64,000 nt of DNA from Gracilariopsis chorda (Eukaryota > Rhodophyta > Florideophyceae > Gracilariales > Gracilariaceae): positions 1 through 64,000 of the forward strand of contig NBIV01000045.1 in assembly GCA_003194525.1 (NCBI GenBank). Reading direction: 5' to 3'. The notes below the pieces were generated by a model, which was not told the DNA's origin, ran no database searches, and saw nothing but the letters and a program-made list of their open reading frames with translations. Shown in pieces: positions 53,349-64,000 of the stretch. The position numbers were made by a program, and so were the translations under genes. Positions within the stretch are counted from its first letter, which is position 1. Each line of letters opens with the position of its first letter.

Positions 53349-53891
53349 CTACACTTCACTGAATTGTAGTGCATGTACGGCACCGTTGTGCGCCATCTTA
53401 TCCAATGCGTTAGTGGAGACATCTGCTACCATTGCCTTGGTGTTCACGTACTCCACCTTCACTCTGCCGCGTCGAACTGCACTTTGCACAAGATGATATT
53501 TCACATCAATGTGCTTTGATCGTTCATTGTAGCACTCATTCAAGCTTAGTGCTATCATCCCCTGATTTTCGGCAAACAGGGTCACCCGATATAGTGTTTG
53601 TCTCCGTTGTTATGCATGTAGTCTCCTTGGCCAGCTTGCCTTGCGGACTGCAAAGGTCATCGCAACATACTCTGACTCAAGTGTAGATTGCGCCATCACA
53701 GTTTGTTTCTCACTCCTCCATGCTACTGGTCCTCCTCCAAACATGAACACAAATCCACTCGTGGACTTTCTCTCCGCCCTCTCTCCAGCAAAATCTGAAT
53801 CAGAATATTCTTCCAGGCTCCTTTTCTGTATTTGATCTGGTAGTTGATTGTGGTTTGCAGGTACCTGACTATTCCCGTTGCTACTGTCCAA
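53349..53891 (-). pseudogene. Copia-2 RNase H
   Basis: Two frames. 53610-53891 has YSDSDFAGERAERKSTSGFV (catalytic Asp region), GGGPVAWRSEKQTVMAQSTL and ESEYVAM (catalytic Glu). 53349-53585 has LFAENQGMIALSLNECYNER, KHIDVKYHLV and the VADVSTNAL end motif. Together they cover copia RNase H, split by a frameshift near 53.6 kb. The final codons lie within 20 bp of the 3' LTR. Confidence 0.9.
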
Positions 53892-54640
53892 TGTTTCTTC
53901 CTGTATTCATTCATGAACCTTTCCAGAAATCCTACTGCAAACGCAACGTCTGGGCGAACTGTTGTAGAAAGATGCATCAGAGATCCTACCATCTCGCGAT
54001 AGGGAACATCCAATTCCCCTTCGGATGCATCTTTGCGCTGCAACGATGGCAAATCCTTGGTTGGGTAATAGACCAGCTTTGAGTTCTGTAATCCAAACGT
54101 CTCTACCAAAGCCTCATTCATGGGCCTGTCGTGGATACATAGCACTTTATGCCTCCGACAGTAGTTCATTTTGAATCCCAGGAACTTTTTTGGTGTGAAA
54201 TCGATGCGCATTTGAACAAGGTAGCCGAATTTTTTGAGAAAGGCCATAATGTTGTCTCTACTCTGTCCAGCCACAAGTCCGTCATCAATATAAATCAGTA
54301 CACAGATCTTCTTCTTTCCTGAGTGCACAACGAATAATCCCGGATCTGCCTTCGACTCTGCGCAACCCAATGCCTTCAATATCTGCGCATAATTCTTCCG
54401 CCAAGCCCTTGAAGCTTGCTTGAGACCATACGTGGCTTTTTGAAGAAGATAGACATGTTCGTCCTTCCCTTTCTGCACAAAACCTTCAGGATGGGAAATG
54501 AGATTTGTCTCTACGAGCTCGCATGTTGGAACGCCGCTCGTACGTCAAATTGGACCAGTTCCAAATTTGAGCCCATAATTTTTGGTAACATGGTCCTTAG
54601 CGTTGCATATCTCGCCACAGGAGCAAGTAGTTCGTTGTAA
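53723..54640 (-). pseudogene. Copia-2 reverse transcriptase
   Basis: 251 open codons at 53723-54478: VYLLQKATYGLKQASRAWRK, the active site ICVLIYIDDGLVAGQ (YIDD, intact) and REMVGSLMHLSTTVRPDVAF, all standard copia RT landmarks. The upstream fingers region is recognisable only as scraps in shifted frames up to about 54.64 kb. The C-terminal end overlaps the RNase H frame, so a frameshift separates them. Confidence 0.9.
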
Positions 54641-55412
54641 TCAATTCTTTTTGGTTGATGGAATCCTGCGGCCATCAGTCAGGCCCTGTATCTAGTTACG
54701 TTGCCCTCACCGTCTTTCTTCTTGAAGTAAACCCACCAGTTTTCCAGAAACATGCAATCCTCTGGTCACTTAACAAGGGTCCAAACCTTCATTTTTTTAT
54801 GTTCGCCATTTCTTCCTTCATTGCCTGCCTCCACATCTTTGCCTCATTTCTACAAACAGCATCCTCGTATGTGTCTGGAACGTCTTCGTGGGATATTTCT
54901 AACCTCTGACGAATCATCAACGCCACCAAAGCGTTCAGGGTATACCTTGTAGTAGGTTCTCGGATTCTTCCAAAACGTCTTGGAGGACCTCAATAATGCG
55001 TGAGCAGCTCCAAGTCGATCTCCGCCCCCGATAACTCTTCATCAGAGTGTTCTTCTACTTCAGGGTGCTCTGAATTGACTTGTGGTAAATGATGTAATAT
55101 TGTACTGGATGTGCCATGAGACATGTTGCCTGACCGTACGTTAGACGAATTGCGTGAGCAAAGGTGGAAGAGATATTTCGCTCACGAAATCAGTACGAAA
55201 ACATTCTGATGTGATATCTACGTTCAGTGGCTCCCTGCTGTGTAGCCGCAGTAGTATCTAGCGTCCTTGATTTTAGCAGAGTTTTGCCTGGGCGCAGTTT
55301 CTATATAAAAGGATAACACTGGAGCTCTTCCATGAGAGAAGAAAAGTCAATCATCTGCCAACAGTAAACCCGTGTTGTCCTCAGGTTGAACCGTGTCCTC
55401 TACACGTATTAC
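54641..55412 (-). other. Degenerate integrase-RT linker of Copia-2
   Basis: No long frame remains. From its position this is the variable linker between integrase and RT plus the N-terminal RT, heavily mutated. Confidence 0.45.
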
Positions 55413-55980
55413 CTATGTCAAGTCACGACATTCTGTCTTCGGTTCCTTGATGCTATTCAACCACCCTACTTGTTCTTCATTGACCATGACGTCCTTCGAC
55501 ACTTCAATTTTCCTTGAATATAGGTAGAAAAACTTGTAACAAGAACCCCGCTCATAGCCAATTAGTATACCCTTACACGCTCTTTTATCATATTTGCAGA
55601 GTGACTTGCATTTTTGTTTAGGTATGTGCACATAGCACCGTGTACCAAATGCACGTAAGTGTGTTGCATCAAGAGTGATTCCCACAAAAGCCTCGTATGG
55701 TGGAACCGCATTGGAATTAGTTTCGCTCCTGTTACGGAGATAATTAGCCGTACTGATTGCATCCGCCCATAGGTTCTTTCGATGTGAGGTGCCCTTAAGT
55801 GCCACGAGCATCGTTCGAGCCTTATCATTGACTGTTCGGTTGAGGCGTTCTGCTTTTCCGTTAGACTCCGGGCTGTATGCTTGAGTGGTCTCAAACTGAG
55901 CTCTTTTTTCTTTTAACCACTTCCGCAAGGAGTGTGACAGATACTCCCCTGCATAGTCACATCAAAATCTTCTTAGCTGC
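55413..55980 (-). pseudogene. Copia-2 integrase core C-terminal half
   Basis: 171 codons contain the catalytic Glu region (FETTQAYSPESNGKAERLNR). It continues as LWADAISTANYLRNRSE and PYEAFVGITLDATHLRAFGT, then KSLCKYDKRACKGILIGYE, the usual end of copia integrase. The half with the first two Asp residues, expected between 55980 and 56150, is not recognisable in any frame, suggesting a deletion. Confidence 0.85.
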
Positions 55981-56152
55981 CTTCCTGACTGCTGCTCCAT
56001 TTCTGTTACCATTCCTCGTACTGCTTCTTCCACCTGCGATCTTTTTGTGTTAAATCGTACTAGACACAATTCAATCTTGCCGACACAAATAGTTACACAA
56101 TACTTTTCTTCTTAAAAGGATGAATTCTTCATGGGACCCATGACATCTGAAT

Positions 56153-56353
56153 TTACGAGATACGTGACTTCGCCTGCCTTCTTCCTGGGTTCAGTGGATG
56201 GTCTTGGAGCTCTTGAAGATTTTCCAAGAGCACAAGCCTCACAGAAATCCAGAGCGGATAACTCACATCCTCCTTTTGCTCTACTACTTTTCGAGTTTTT
56301 CTGATTCCCTCCTCACTTATGTGACCCAATCTTTCATGCCATAACATAGTCAC
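56153..56353 (-). pseudogene. Copia-2 GAG-pre-integrase zinc-binding domain
   Basis: A 66-codon frame beginning MTMLWHERLGHISEEGIRKT, the conserved WHxRLGH start of the domain preceding copia integrase. The Cys pair is lost or lies in another frame. Confidence 0.8.
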
Positions 56354-56471
56354 GTTCTTGCTCTTGCTTATAAATGGAGATATTTCTCGATAGGCTGAAA
56401 ACCTATCTCATAGAGGCCTTCTTCCTTCTACATTCCTAGTGCCATTACCTTACCAGTGGTCTGATTACTAA

Positions 56472-56861
56472 TTAGACAGATATCATAATTGCTACATTGG
56501 TCTGAAATACCACCATGAATCCTATTTGACGGATGGCACCGACGGACAGAAGGGTACACATCAGTCCGGGAACATATTGGACTTCTTCGAGAGATATGTT
56601 GCGTCTTTCCCCAAAGCATGTTTCTCGGTAATTCACTTTCTTTGTTCCTTTCAATTCTACGTATTGCCCACTGTCCACAGATACCGTAGAAAGTAGTGCG
56701 TCCTTGATAGTACAGTCAGATACTCTAATGTCGTTGACCATTTGCTGGCTTGCTCCTGAATCAAGGTACCATTTGTGCTTGCCAACTTCAAATCTGTGGT
56801 CACCTTCAGCCAGTCCAGCTGCTATGAACGATACCCATGTTTTCTGCTCTGGCTCATCCAA
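56472..56861 (-). pseudogene. Copia-2 aspartic protease
   Basis: 129 codons with KWYLDSGASQQMVNDIR, the copia protease active site (intact DSGA), and VQYVPGLMCTLLSVGAIRQI, the hydrophobic C-terminal strand. It ends by frameshift before the GAG-pre-integrase domain. It would process the polyprotein. Confidence 0.9.
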
Positions 56862-56897
56862 ATCCTTTCTTTGCGGCTTATTCTTCTTATGAGCCCC

Positions 56898-57686
56898 TCA
56901 AACGGCATTTCGATTTCTTTTTCTTGGGTTGTCTGGACAGAAACGCGTAGTGTGACCCTTCTTGTCAGAAAAGAAGAACCTTTCTTCACTGAGAGGGGTC
57001 CGTACTTTCGCAAGAAAGGCAGTACCATTTCCATCACCAGATTCCTTGCTCTGAATCAAGTCTAGCTGGGCTTCCTTAGAAATGATCATGGGCACAGCAT
57101 CTCTGAATGTCTTGTTAGTTGCATATATCACTTCAACCGTCACGTCAAACTCCCTAATCAATCCTTTCAGCAGTTCCCTTACCGTTTCTGCCTCAGTTAG
57201 GCATTTTCCGATGCTGCTAAGCCTAGACTCAATCCTTTCTAGTTGGCTTATGTACTCAAGAACAGATTCCCCGGCTGACATACGAATCTCTTGATACGTC
57301 TCCAGTAGACCATCAATACTGGTCTGCGACACCATTTTGAAGTTGTTTTTCAAAGTGAAGCAAACAAATGCATGGTCTTTGGTGTCAATTACCGACGCAA
57401 AACATGAGTCTCCAACTAACAACAAAACACATGACAGTGCAATGTCCTTTCTGTCCTGGTACTTCTTCGCTTTTTCTTCAATAGAATTCGAATCCATAAC
57501 ATCAGTGCCGTTCACTACATCCCAAACAACCTTCGCGCGTAGAACAAGTTCCATCGTCCGGGACCACATGTGGTAGTTGTCTGCCTGAATTAAAGGAACA
57601 CGTAGCTTAGACAGTTCAACAAGAGCTTTGTCCATAATTCTACGTAAAAACTCCGCGTACAAAGGAGCCCACAACCTGTTAAGCAT
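56898..57686 (-). pseudogene. Copia-2 Gag
   Basis: 262 codons from ATG 57686, only 5 bp inside the 5' LTR. UBN2-type Gag: KLRVPLIQADNYHMWSRTME, then VWDVVNGTDVMD, and SAGESVLEYISQLERIESRL. The C-terminus has KKGHTTRFCPD, the remnant of a CCHC knuckle whose first Cys pair is missing. Gag forms the particle. The very short leader implies that the primer-binding site overlaps the first codons. Confidence 0.85.
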
Positions 57687-57690
57687 AATT

Positions 57691-58057
57691 TGTGCAGTGT
57701 GCTGTGCAGGTGCGAGGGTAAAGGTGTAGTGCGGTAGTTGAAGCCACGTTCTTCTTTTTATTCAGATCAAGCTAGATCTATCGCTACTTATACATTTTCG
57801 CAGACCCAGCCTACTTAGTTGTTCAACTGTCTCTTACATCCTGCATGGAGGTGAACTTTCTTTCTGAAGAACTCCACCAGTGGCTATCTACCCATGTGGC
57901 AGTCTGTTAGGTGATGAACTGACCTCGAGGTTTGACCAGACTGCCTGCACAGACAAGCCGCATTGTCGGACGTGGAAAGCCGCGCAAATGCGCCAACCAT
58001 GATACGGAAAAATATCCTGATGTTATTCTCAATGCAGCTTTTTACTGCAGCCCAACA
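57691..58057 (-). repeat. Right (5') LTR of Copia-2
   Basis: 367 bp, starts TGTGCAGTGTGCTG and ends AGCCCAACA; partner of 52967-53332. Confidence 0.85.
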
Positions 58058-58561
58058 ATGGTTAGTATATAGAGACCGAACGTAGTGAAACTCTGACAAG
58101 AACTATTTTCTTCTCACACACGATAAACTCAGAGCCAGGTCATCTTGTACCTTTGCTACAGAGTCAAACGGCAAACGCTTGCAATCTGGAGTACTATTGG
58201 GCCAAAATAAACTGTAAACGAAAATTGTTGTATTTTAAGATGCATTCTTACCAAACATATTCGTCATTAGTAGAAACGTCTTGCAAAGTTGTAGTAGAAC
58301 AGTTTGAAATCATACCAGTGATGAATAAAAGCATAGAAATTTTTTCTTGTATCTCAGATATGATGCACATCACCTGTACAGGTACCAAAAAACCAAACCA
58401 AATTCAAACCGAATGTCATTTAGAAACCGAAGATTCCCTTCATATTGTACTTGAACGAATGCTCCATCCATAAGGTAATCATATTATTCACATCGCTCTA
58501 GGGACATGCCAATTTACATGGTCCTACGCATGTTATCTTGCGTAGCTTACAGATGATTGAA
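58058..58561. other. No recognisable gene
   Basis: A plus-strand frame of 106 codons at 58153-58473 shows no family features. Nothing else seen. Confidence 0.4.
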
Positions 58562-59110
58562 TTAATAGCCATCTTGGATTGTACGATCGTGCCGCCGTTT
58601 TGCGTTGTCACGCAGTAAATAGAGAGAGATTTTTACTTCCTGAGCATTCAAAACAATTGTGCACAACTTGATAACCTTCTTGATAACCAAAGTAGTGTAG
58701 CAGACCTTAGTCGAAGTGCATTCAAATTCCATCACAAGGAAGTTCGAAACATGACGGTATTTCAAAATGCATAGGAAAGAAACCTGTTCTACCAATTTTG
58801 ATCTTAGCTGTGCATCTTTTGGATTAGTACCGAGCGAGGTGGAGGATTTCACAAGCCTTGACGATGTTGGATCCCAAGAAATGGCAGAGAAGAAGAGCTG
58901 ATTTGCTGGTTTTTGCCAATCCATTGAAACCTGCTGCTTCTACACCGTGCAGAGTAGAGGTTTGATAAGAGTCTTCTGTGTCTGCAAAATCTAAGAGTGA
59001 GAATGAGCTGCTAATTTCATAGGCGATTATTTCGTCATATAGCTCGTTCTGTGAGGATGGAGCAGCTAGAAGCTGTTGGTTTGTTTCTCTGTTGTCGGGC
59101 GACTGATCTA
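58562..59110 (-). CDS. Unrecognised protein-coding segment
   Basis: Minus-strand reading from about 59110 to 58870 gives a clean stretch without a start codon (ISSSFSLLDFADTEDSYQTS, then LAKTSKSALLLCHFLGSNIV). A frame starting at 58924 follows (LGTNPKDAQLRSKLVEQVSF, ending KRRHDRTIQDGY) down to 58562. The first part lacks an ATG and is preceded by a stop, so it looks like an internal exon or a truncated gene. The two parts join by a frameshift or short intron near 58.87 kb. No domain recognised. It might belong to the same broken gene as 50775-51353 on the other side of Copia-2. Confidence 0.3.
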
Positions 59111-60028
59111 GGACGCGGGATGCTGAAATGGCTTTTTACGCTCTGAGAAGTGCTATGGAACGATTTTGCTTGGTTGGAGGCATTATGGCCTTGATAAGAT
59201 TTGTAAACCAATTTCCGTAAATGGAGAATTCTCTCCAGATGTTCGTGATCCTGGTCTGTTACGAGGTAGCCATGGCGATCTTGTCATCCGTACCAGACGG
59301 TGTTCAGCTGCAAAACTGTGGAGGTGTCCGGCTATACCGACGGGGTTGTTACCAGTAATCTCGCTACCTGTGGGGATGCTTTTTTTTTGTAAGGTGCTAA
59401 CCAGTCGGATGTATCTCAGCGATCAGTGAAGGGATTTTGTAGAAAGCCCAGGCGAAAGATTGTCTCGGTGATCCGAACCGTCAAAATCGAGAAACGCCAG
59501 TCGAAGGCTGCAGGATCAGACGGGCAACTGTGTCAGGCATGGTCCGGGAACTACGTTGAGTGTTGGCGGTCTTGCACCGCTTGTGATGTATCGTGCAGGT
59601 TAATAGAACAGGCTAGTGGGCAATCTTTATCGCTGAGTAGTACAAGATAGTAGTCCGATTAGCGGTATGACGTCTACTGTTACTCTTCTTAGAGGTTGGT
59701 GCCTCTATCGCAATACCTTCGCCTGTTGGCCGCAGAGTGCACCTCTGTTGCGGTGCACCTTGGGAGATACGAGCCAATATTTGGCTTAAGAGTGCTCTCT
59801 TCATTTCTGAAAGCATCCGTTTGGACGTTCTAGGGCAATTCCATTTGGTCCAGGGCCCTGCATCCGTTAGCCTCCGAAGTAAATGTGTTGGGGGTTGGAA
59901 AGCGATGTCGTTTTGGTAAGGGGCATCTTTTCGAAGTACCATTTCTTGCAGGGGGCTGTAGCTACCTGGGGACGGAACTTCTGAATCTGAGGAGACTTGC
60001 GGTTTCTGAGGCACCATAGGGTTAATGA

Positions 60029-60436
60029 TTAGTGGTTTGCTGGGGTTGGAGGGCAGATTATAGAATCAGAGGGTAGCTCGCGAATCCAATGTGCCAAATC
60101 AAGGTAAGCGTGGGACCAGAGAGACTCGGTCAATTTTGACTGTGTCCTGAAGGCCCACTTGGCGATAGTAACCGTGTTTCCAAGAGACCAGAGTACCTTG
60201 AAAGGTCCAGCGGACTTATGCAACAGTTTCTTTATGATTTCCTCAACTTCTTGCTTTTCACTCGGTGGTATATCCAAATGGGGGTAATCTCTCATGGGTA
60301 CTTGCGGTGAAAACCAAACGGACCGATCGAAGTCGGCCGTATAGCGCACTTGCGCTTTGTCCAATGTGGGTTGCGGATTCTTAAGTATGGAATCATTTCG
60401 CTTGCTCGAACACAGTCTGCCCTGGGCATGCGTCAT
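60029..60436 (-). pseudogene. Relic E integrase C-terminal (GPY) region
   Basis: 135 codons. TADFDRSVWFSPQVPM corresponds to KDDFDKSVRFTLSF in B, and KLLHKSAGPFKVLWSLGNTV to KLLPRSTGPYKVLSATSHTV, the GPY/F module. The chromodomain is not recognisable further down; the frame at 59613-60017 has no clear chromodomain residues. Confidence 0.8.
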
Positions 60437-60719
60437 TTCCCCTGTTATGCCTTGAGGTGCTCCTCTAGATCAACCATGTATGGCGCAGGTGCACATACGA
60501 GGGTGAGGCCAAAGGTAGCTCTACTAGTAGAAGTTCTCAATTGATTGTTATACGCATATATCAGTTGTTGGACATAGTCATCCCAGTCCAATTGGTGCTC
60601 TCGTATTGGATTACACTTGTGGCCAGGGTTCTGTTGAAGCTTTCGGCTTGTTCACTGGTCTGAGGGTGGTACGCGATGGTAAAGTTATGTTCCAGACATA
60701 AGTCCGAGCAATATTGGTC

Positions 60720-61061
60720 TCATGCATTAGAGAGAAAGGGAGATCCATCGTCCATACGAGGGTAGAGCGGTATTATATATGGATAAATCCAATGGACAAG
60801 GAAAGCCATAGCCACGTCCGTATCGGTTGCTGATTCCAGCAGAATTGCTTGTGTCAACTTAGTGAACCGATCAGTAATCACCAATATGAACCGACTACCA
60901 TGGTTTGATTTCAGAACTGGCCTTGAAATATCCATCGCAATGAACTCCAAAGATCCAGCCGCTAAGAATAAATTCAGTTTCCTTTGATGTAACGCTCTTG
61001 TCTCTGGAGTTTTCGCGCCTTCTACAGAAGCCCTTGGGGTCTCCATGACATCATTGGTCAT
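60720..61061 (-). pseudogene. Relic E integrase core fragment
   Basis: 113 codons. SLEFIAMDISRPVLKSNHGS includes the first catalytic Asp, and RFILVITDRFTKLTQAILLE follows. At the second catalytic position the frame reads YPRMDDGSPF, where B has LLSDNGPQF. The Glu-containing part lies in broken frames toward 60.6 kb. Confidence 0.85.
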
Positions 61062-61273
61062 CAGGGCCCAGCTAAAATCTCTCCTCAGGGTCTGATAAAT
61101 CTTATTACCTCCAGGTTTCTAAGTTAATCTTGGTTAGTGAGCGAGATATAGCAAATGTGCCAGCAAAAACTTGGGAACTACACGCTGTAGTGCTCCGTCC
61201 AATGATGACCCGGGAAAAAATATGCCTCGAAGGTCATAATCAAACAGTGACCCACGGTTCCTTACTGTTTCGT

Positions 61274-62005
61274 CTAAGAATAGGTATTATTTGTCCTTTT
61301 CTGGGCCTGAACGAATTCTTTGAGGGGTATCGGCGTATGATCTGCGCTTTCTGACTCGGCAATATGGACATCAGAAGTCGAATCTTCTTGTTCCACGAAG
61401 GGCTGGAAGAAGAACCACTTTTTCAATCTCAATATGAAACCCGCCTGTCGGAGTAAACTAAGGACGGCCCTCACATGTGTAAGATGGTGCCTAATGGATC
61501 TGGAGAAGAGGATGACACCATTTAAAGAGACCAAGGCGAACTTCCACTTCATCCTGGACAAAACAGCGTCCACGGCCCGCTGGAAAGCAGCTGGCGCATT
61601 CATGATACAAAAAGGGATCTAAATAAAGCGCGAAAGTTTCTTGTGGATATTTAAGGTGACCAGCGACTTCTATTTATCTTCCATAGGCACTAACCCGCCT
61701 AAAGCCACAACTGGCATCCAACGTGGTGAAAATTTGCATGTCCTCGAGAGAGTATAGACATTCGTCCATACAGAGGAAAGAATAAGTATCCCTCTTGTTT
61801 ACCGCATTAGTTTGCAGTACTCAGTAAAAAACCCTACGGTCCCACCTTTTTTGGTCACAATGAAAAATGGGCTTGCGCATTCGGCCTTAGTGGATGGTGC
61901 TTGCCTAATGATCTCTGGGGACTTCATTTTCTCAATCTCCTTGTCTTCCACCGCTCGTATATTTTGGCCACTACAATTTCGGTGCTGATATTGGGCATTG
62001 GCCAT
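61274..62005 (-). pseudogene. Relic E reverse transcriptase fragments
   Basis: 61799-62005 has IRQAPSTKAECASPFFIVTK (fingers region). 61274-61603 has MNAPAAFQRAVDAVLSRMKW and ALVSLNGVILFSRSI, where the YLDD active site has become SLNG. The enzyme is dead. After the thumb the frame jumps to sequence corresponding to the region before the integrase finger in B, so RNase H is deleted. Confidence 0.8.
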
Positions 62006-62404
62006 ATGTTAATGGCCCGTTTAATGCTTTGTGCCATCGATTTTGCCCAGCTTTCTACTCCACATGCCATGGAAGGCCTTGTGGGGGTCAATGAATTGTT
62101 CCCTGTAGGGCTCGAAGTGTTCGCAAAGGTTGCCGTGGTTTTCTCACCTGGCTGGTGGGTCAACACCAGGAAGCAACTACTCAGCATCAATTTCCATAGT
62201 CGCCAGAGGACGAGGCCTAGATATCCCCACCACTGGGTCCTTAGGCATCCTTGTAGGCTTATACCAGAAGTTGTTCATGGTGACCGCAAATGGCGACCAC
62301 GTGTTTCATCGCTTTTCCATTCAGAAATAACTGAAAGCAGTAAAGCGCCGCTCCTTCATGGACTTTATTTTCATCACAGGCCACCTAGAAAGAGCTCAAA
62401 GAAC

Positions 62405-62806
62405 CTAAGAACTGTAATGCGATCCTTCGGAGAAAACTTGTTCGGAATGGTCAGTGGCATTTTCTCCCCCCCTAGAAATATTCTTGGCAACCGAAGAAGT
62501 ATAATGCCGGGACCGATCCATCAAGTAGTAGTTTTTCACGTGTAAGACCTTCTGGAAAGGCTCATTAGTCGTGACCAAGGGTTTGAGGTGCCGAAGATTC
62601 ACATCATCCGTATCGGTGTCGGAGGAGTCCGAGGAGGCCGAATGGTCATCGCTCAAGTCTGAATGATGCCTGTTCCGATGGTTTGTACTCAAATTACGCT
62701 TTTGGCTGTTTTTTCCTAATGGTTTCGGTATCGGCGAAATTCGTTTGGGCAGGCTCTTCATCGTTCTCGAGGTACTCGTTGGCATACCGAACGCCCTATT
62801 GTCCAT
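62405..62806 (-). pseudogene. Relic E gag fragment
   Basis: 133 codons. SDDHSASSDSSDTDTDDVNL, then RHLKPLVTTNEPFQKVLHVK, correspond to the acidic Ser/Asp tract and the start of the Gag core in element B (RRLRPLATTNELFKKVLDYR). Broken before the core helix bundle. Confidence 0.8.
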
Positions 62807-64000
62807 TGGTGATATCTTCCCCGCAGCCTCTCTGCCTCTATATTCTTTCTCCTCCAGGCAGTATATTACCCATTAGGCTTTCCTGTGCTGTACCTAGGTG
62901 AGACGCTACTTCTGTAGCTGCTCCCAAAGGTCTGTTTTACGATGACCGATAGACGTTCAATGGTAAGCTTTGGGAAATAGCCCGAGGGCTGTCAAATGTG
63001 CCTGCCTGGGGGGTGGGTGAATTTCCCTTGGAGGTTGGTGGCAATGAATTCCAGGTGGAAATCTAATTGTACAACATGAGGGAATAGTTGGTATGGCAGA
63101 GAAAAGAGACGCTAACATAATACTCTTTCAAGTTGGTTCCTGACAGATTCCTCAACTTTGTCCACACACGAAGAGCGCAGTTGCTGTGATAAGAGAGCAG
63201 AGACATCGTGCACCTTAAAAGGGATGGGTGCGGTAGTGGCCGAGCTCTGAGGCTTTGTTGCATCATTCCTTGGGCATTGCAAAATGTTAAGCTGATCCAT
63301 TCTCTCGCGGAAGCAAGCGACCAATGGCAAATATCTGGTTATCCTTTAAGAATTCGCCACATAGTCTATGACATGAGGACCGAAGCAGCTGTGGTTACGT
63401 CAACCGTCACTATTATTGTCCGCTTGGACGGGCAATGGGGTAATGGCAACTTTGGGAGGAGGGGCTACGCCCCAAGTTTTCTTATTGGTCTTCGGGTTAT
63501 TGATTGTCCATAAAGTCGTTGTTGCTTTCCACCTATTTACGTCCAATAATAGTCTAATGATAAGAGCAGTATCCGTTGTAGTTCTGTGTTCAGCATCAAA
63601 AACAGGTGTTACTCTAGGTGTGTAGGTCAAGAGACCAGTTGTAGTAGAATATTACGTCTGGTAATCATCTGAAGTAGTAGTCTACTAGAGGTTAGTAGCA
63701 ACAGAGACCACAGAACTGCACTTTCAATTCACTGCGTCTAATAATGACGATAGCACTAAGTAGTAGCAAGGCGTAATCGGTGGGCGCTATCCCAATTCAT
63801 TACAGGTCAAAAGAATAGTAGCCATGTCTTCGAGGCCTTTAAATTCCTCCTTGCTACATATAGCGGCAAGACAAAGGCGATGGTGGGTTCTTTTATTCTT
63901 GCGAGAACGCTGGCACTCGAGCCAGTTTATATGGCTGCGAGGCGCTTTGACTATTACATTACAATGAGTACAGAAATGTTGATGTAACGATGATGATGAT
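62807..64000. other. No recognisable gene
   Basis: Short frames on both strands (up to 101 codons at 63208-63513) without family features. Repeated GTAGTA-type triplet runs near 63640-63770 are the only pattern noticed. Confidence 0.4.

Larger units (their letters stand above)
52967..58057 (-). mobile_element. Copia-type retrotransposon Copia-2, decayed
   Basis: Directly repeated LTRs (52967-53332 and 57691-58057), each TGT...ACA, about 80-85% alike by eye. Minus-strand order is gag, protease, GAG-pre-integrase, integrase, RT, RNase H, as in Ty1/copia. A purine-rich tract abuts the 3' LTR. No matching target duplication was found. Each domain is separated by frameshifts or stops. Confidence 0.9.
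59613..62806 (-). mobile_element. Gypsy relic E, related to element B
   Basis: A 3.2 kb string of minus-strand fragments in gypsy order (gag, RT, integrase, integrase C-terminus). The fragments match element B closely in motif order but are heavily broken. No LTRs were found. Protease and most of RNase H are missing. Confidence 0.8.

Noticed and set aside
57660-57690. Primer-binding site of Copia-2 matching an internal initiator tRNA-Met fragment
   Set aside because: A short partial resemblance (GGTTGTGGGC) overlaps the gag start codons, but with a mismatch and only about ten bases it is not convincing.

Overview
This is a eukaryotic subtelomeric window made almost entirely of nested transposable elements. 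Position 1 lies in a degenerate CCCCTAAAAA array, C-rich strand 5' to 3', as expected for the left end of a chromosome. I found no rRNA or tRNA gene, no bacterial-type operon and no gene I can assign confidently to the host. The organism is not identifiable from sequence alone. Chromodomain gypsy elements, copia elements, PIF/Harbinger, pogo-like and piggyBac-like transposases together suggest a protist or alga; this is inference.

Layout. 0-3.9 kb: telomere-like repeat and decayed unrecognised coding sequence. 3.96-9.42 kb: decayed minus-strand gypsy element A with 246/252 bp LTRs. 9.85-23.4 kb: copia element Copia-1 (minus strand), interrupted by a young, apparently intact gypsy element B (10574-19596) with 477 bp LTRs, CTCTC target duplication, intact gag and pol, and an extra ORF on the opposite strand. 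23.7-24.1 kb: an 81 bp minisatellite. 24.3-25.0 kb: a repeat whose blocks recur around element A. 25.4-29.4 kb: an unrecognised minus-strand reading region and a PIF/Harbinger transposase relic. 30.0-34.9 kb: a DNA transposon with ~190 bp inverted repeats whose broken transposase looks piggyBac-like but carries a YqaJ-like nuclease domain. 36.9-50.5 kb: a pogo-like transposon (short TIRs, TA duplications) whose transposase is split in frame by the 11.5 kb gypsy element C (37424-48919, CCAGG duplication). 53.0-58.1 kb: decayed Copia-2. 59.6-62.8 kb: gypsy relic E, related to B.

The most interesting pattern is shared by gypsy elements B and C. Both carry, between the pol/chromodomain end and the 3' LTR, a reading frame on the strand opposite to gag-pol. 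In B it is intact (142 codons), preceded by a TATA element in the LTR and followed by AATAAA. In C it is longer and decayed. Both elements also have a second polypurine tract in the 3' part of pol, and primer-binding sites matching a tRNA 3' end that resembles tRNA-Tyr. This may be an uncharacterised antisense accessory-gene module.

Nesting gives relative ages: the pogo element predates C, and Copia-1 predates B. B's LTRs differ at only two positions I can see, so B is the youngest element here.
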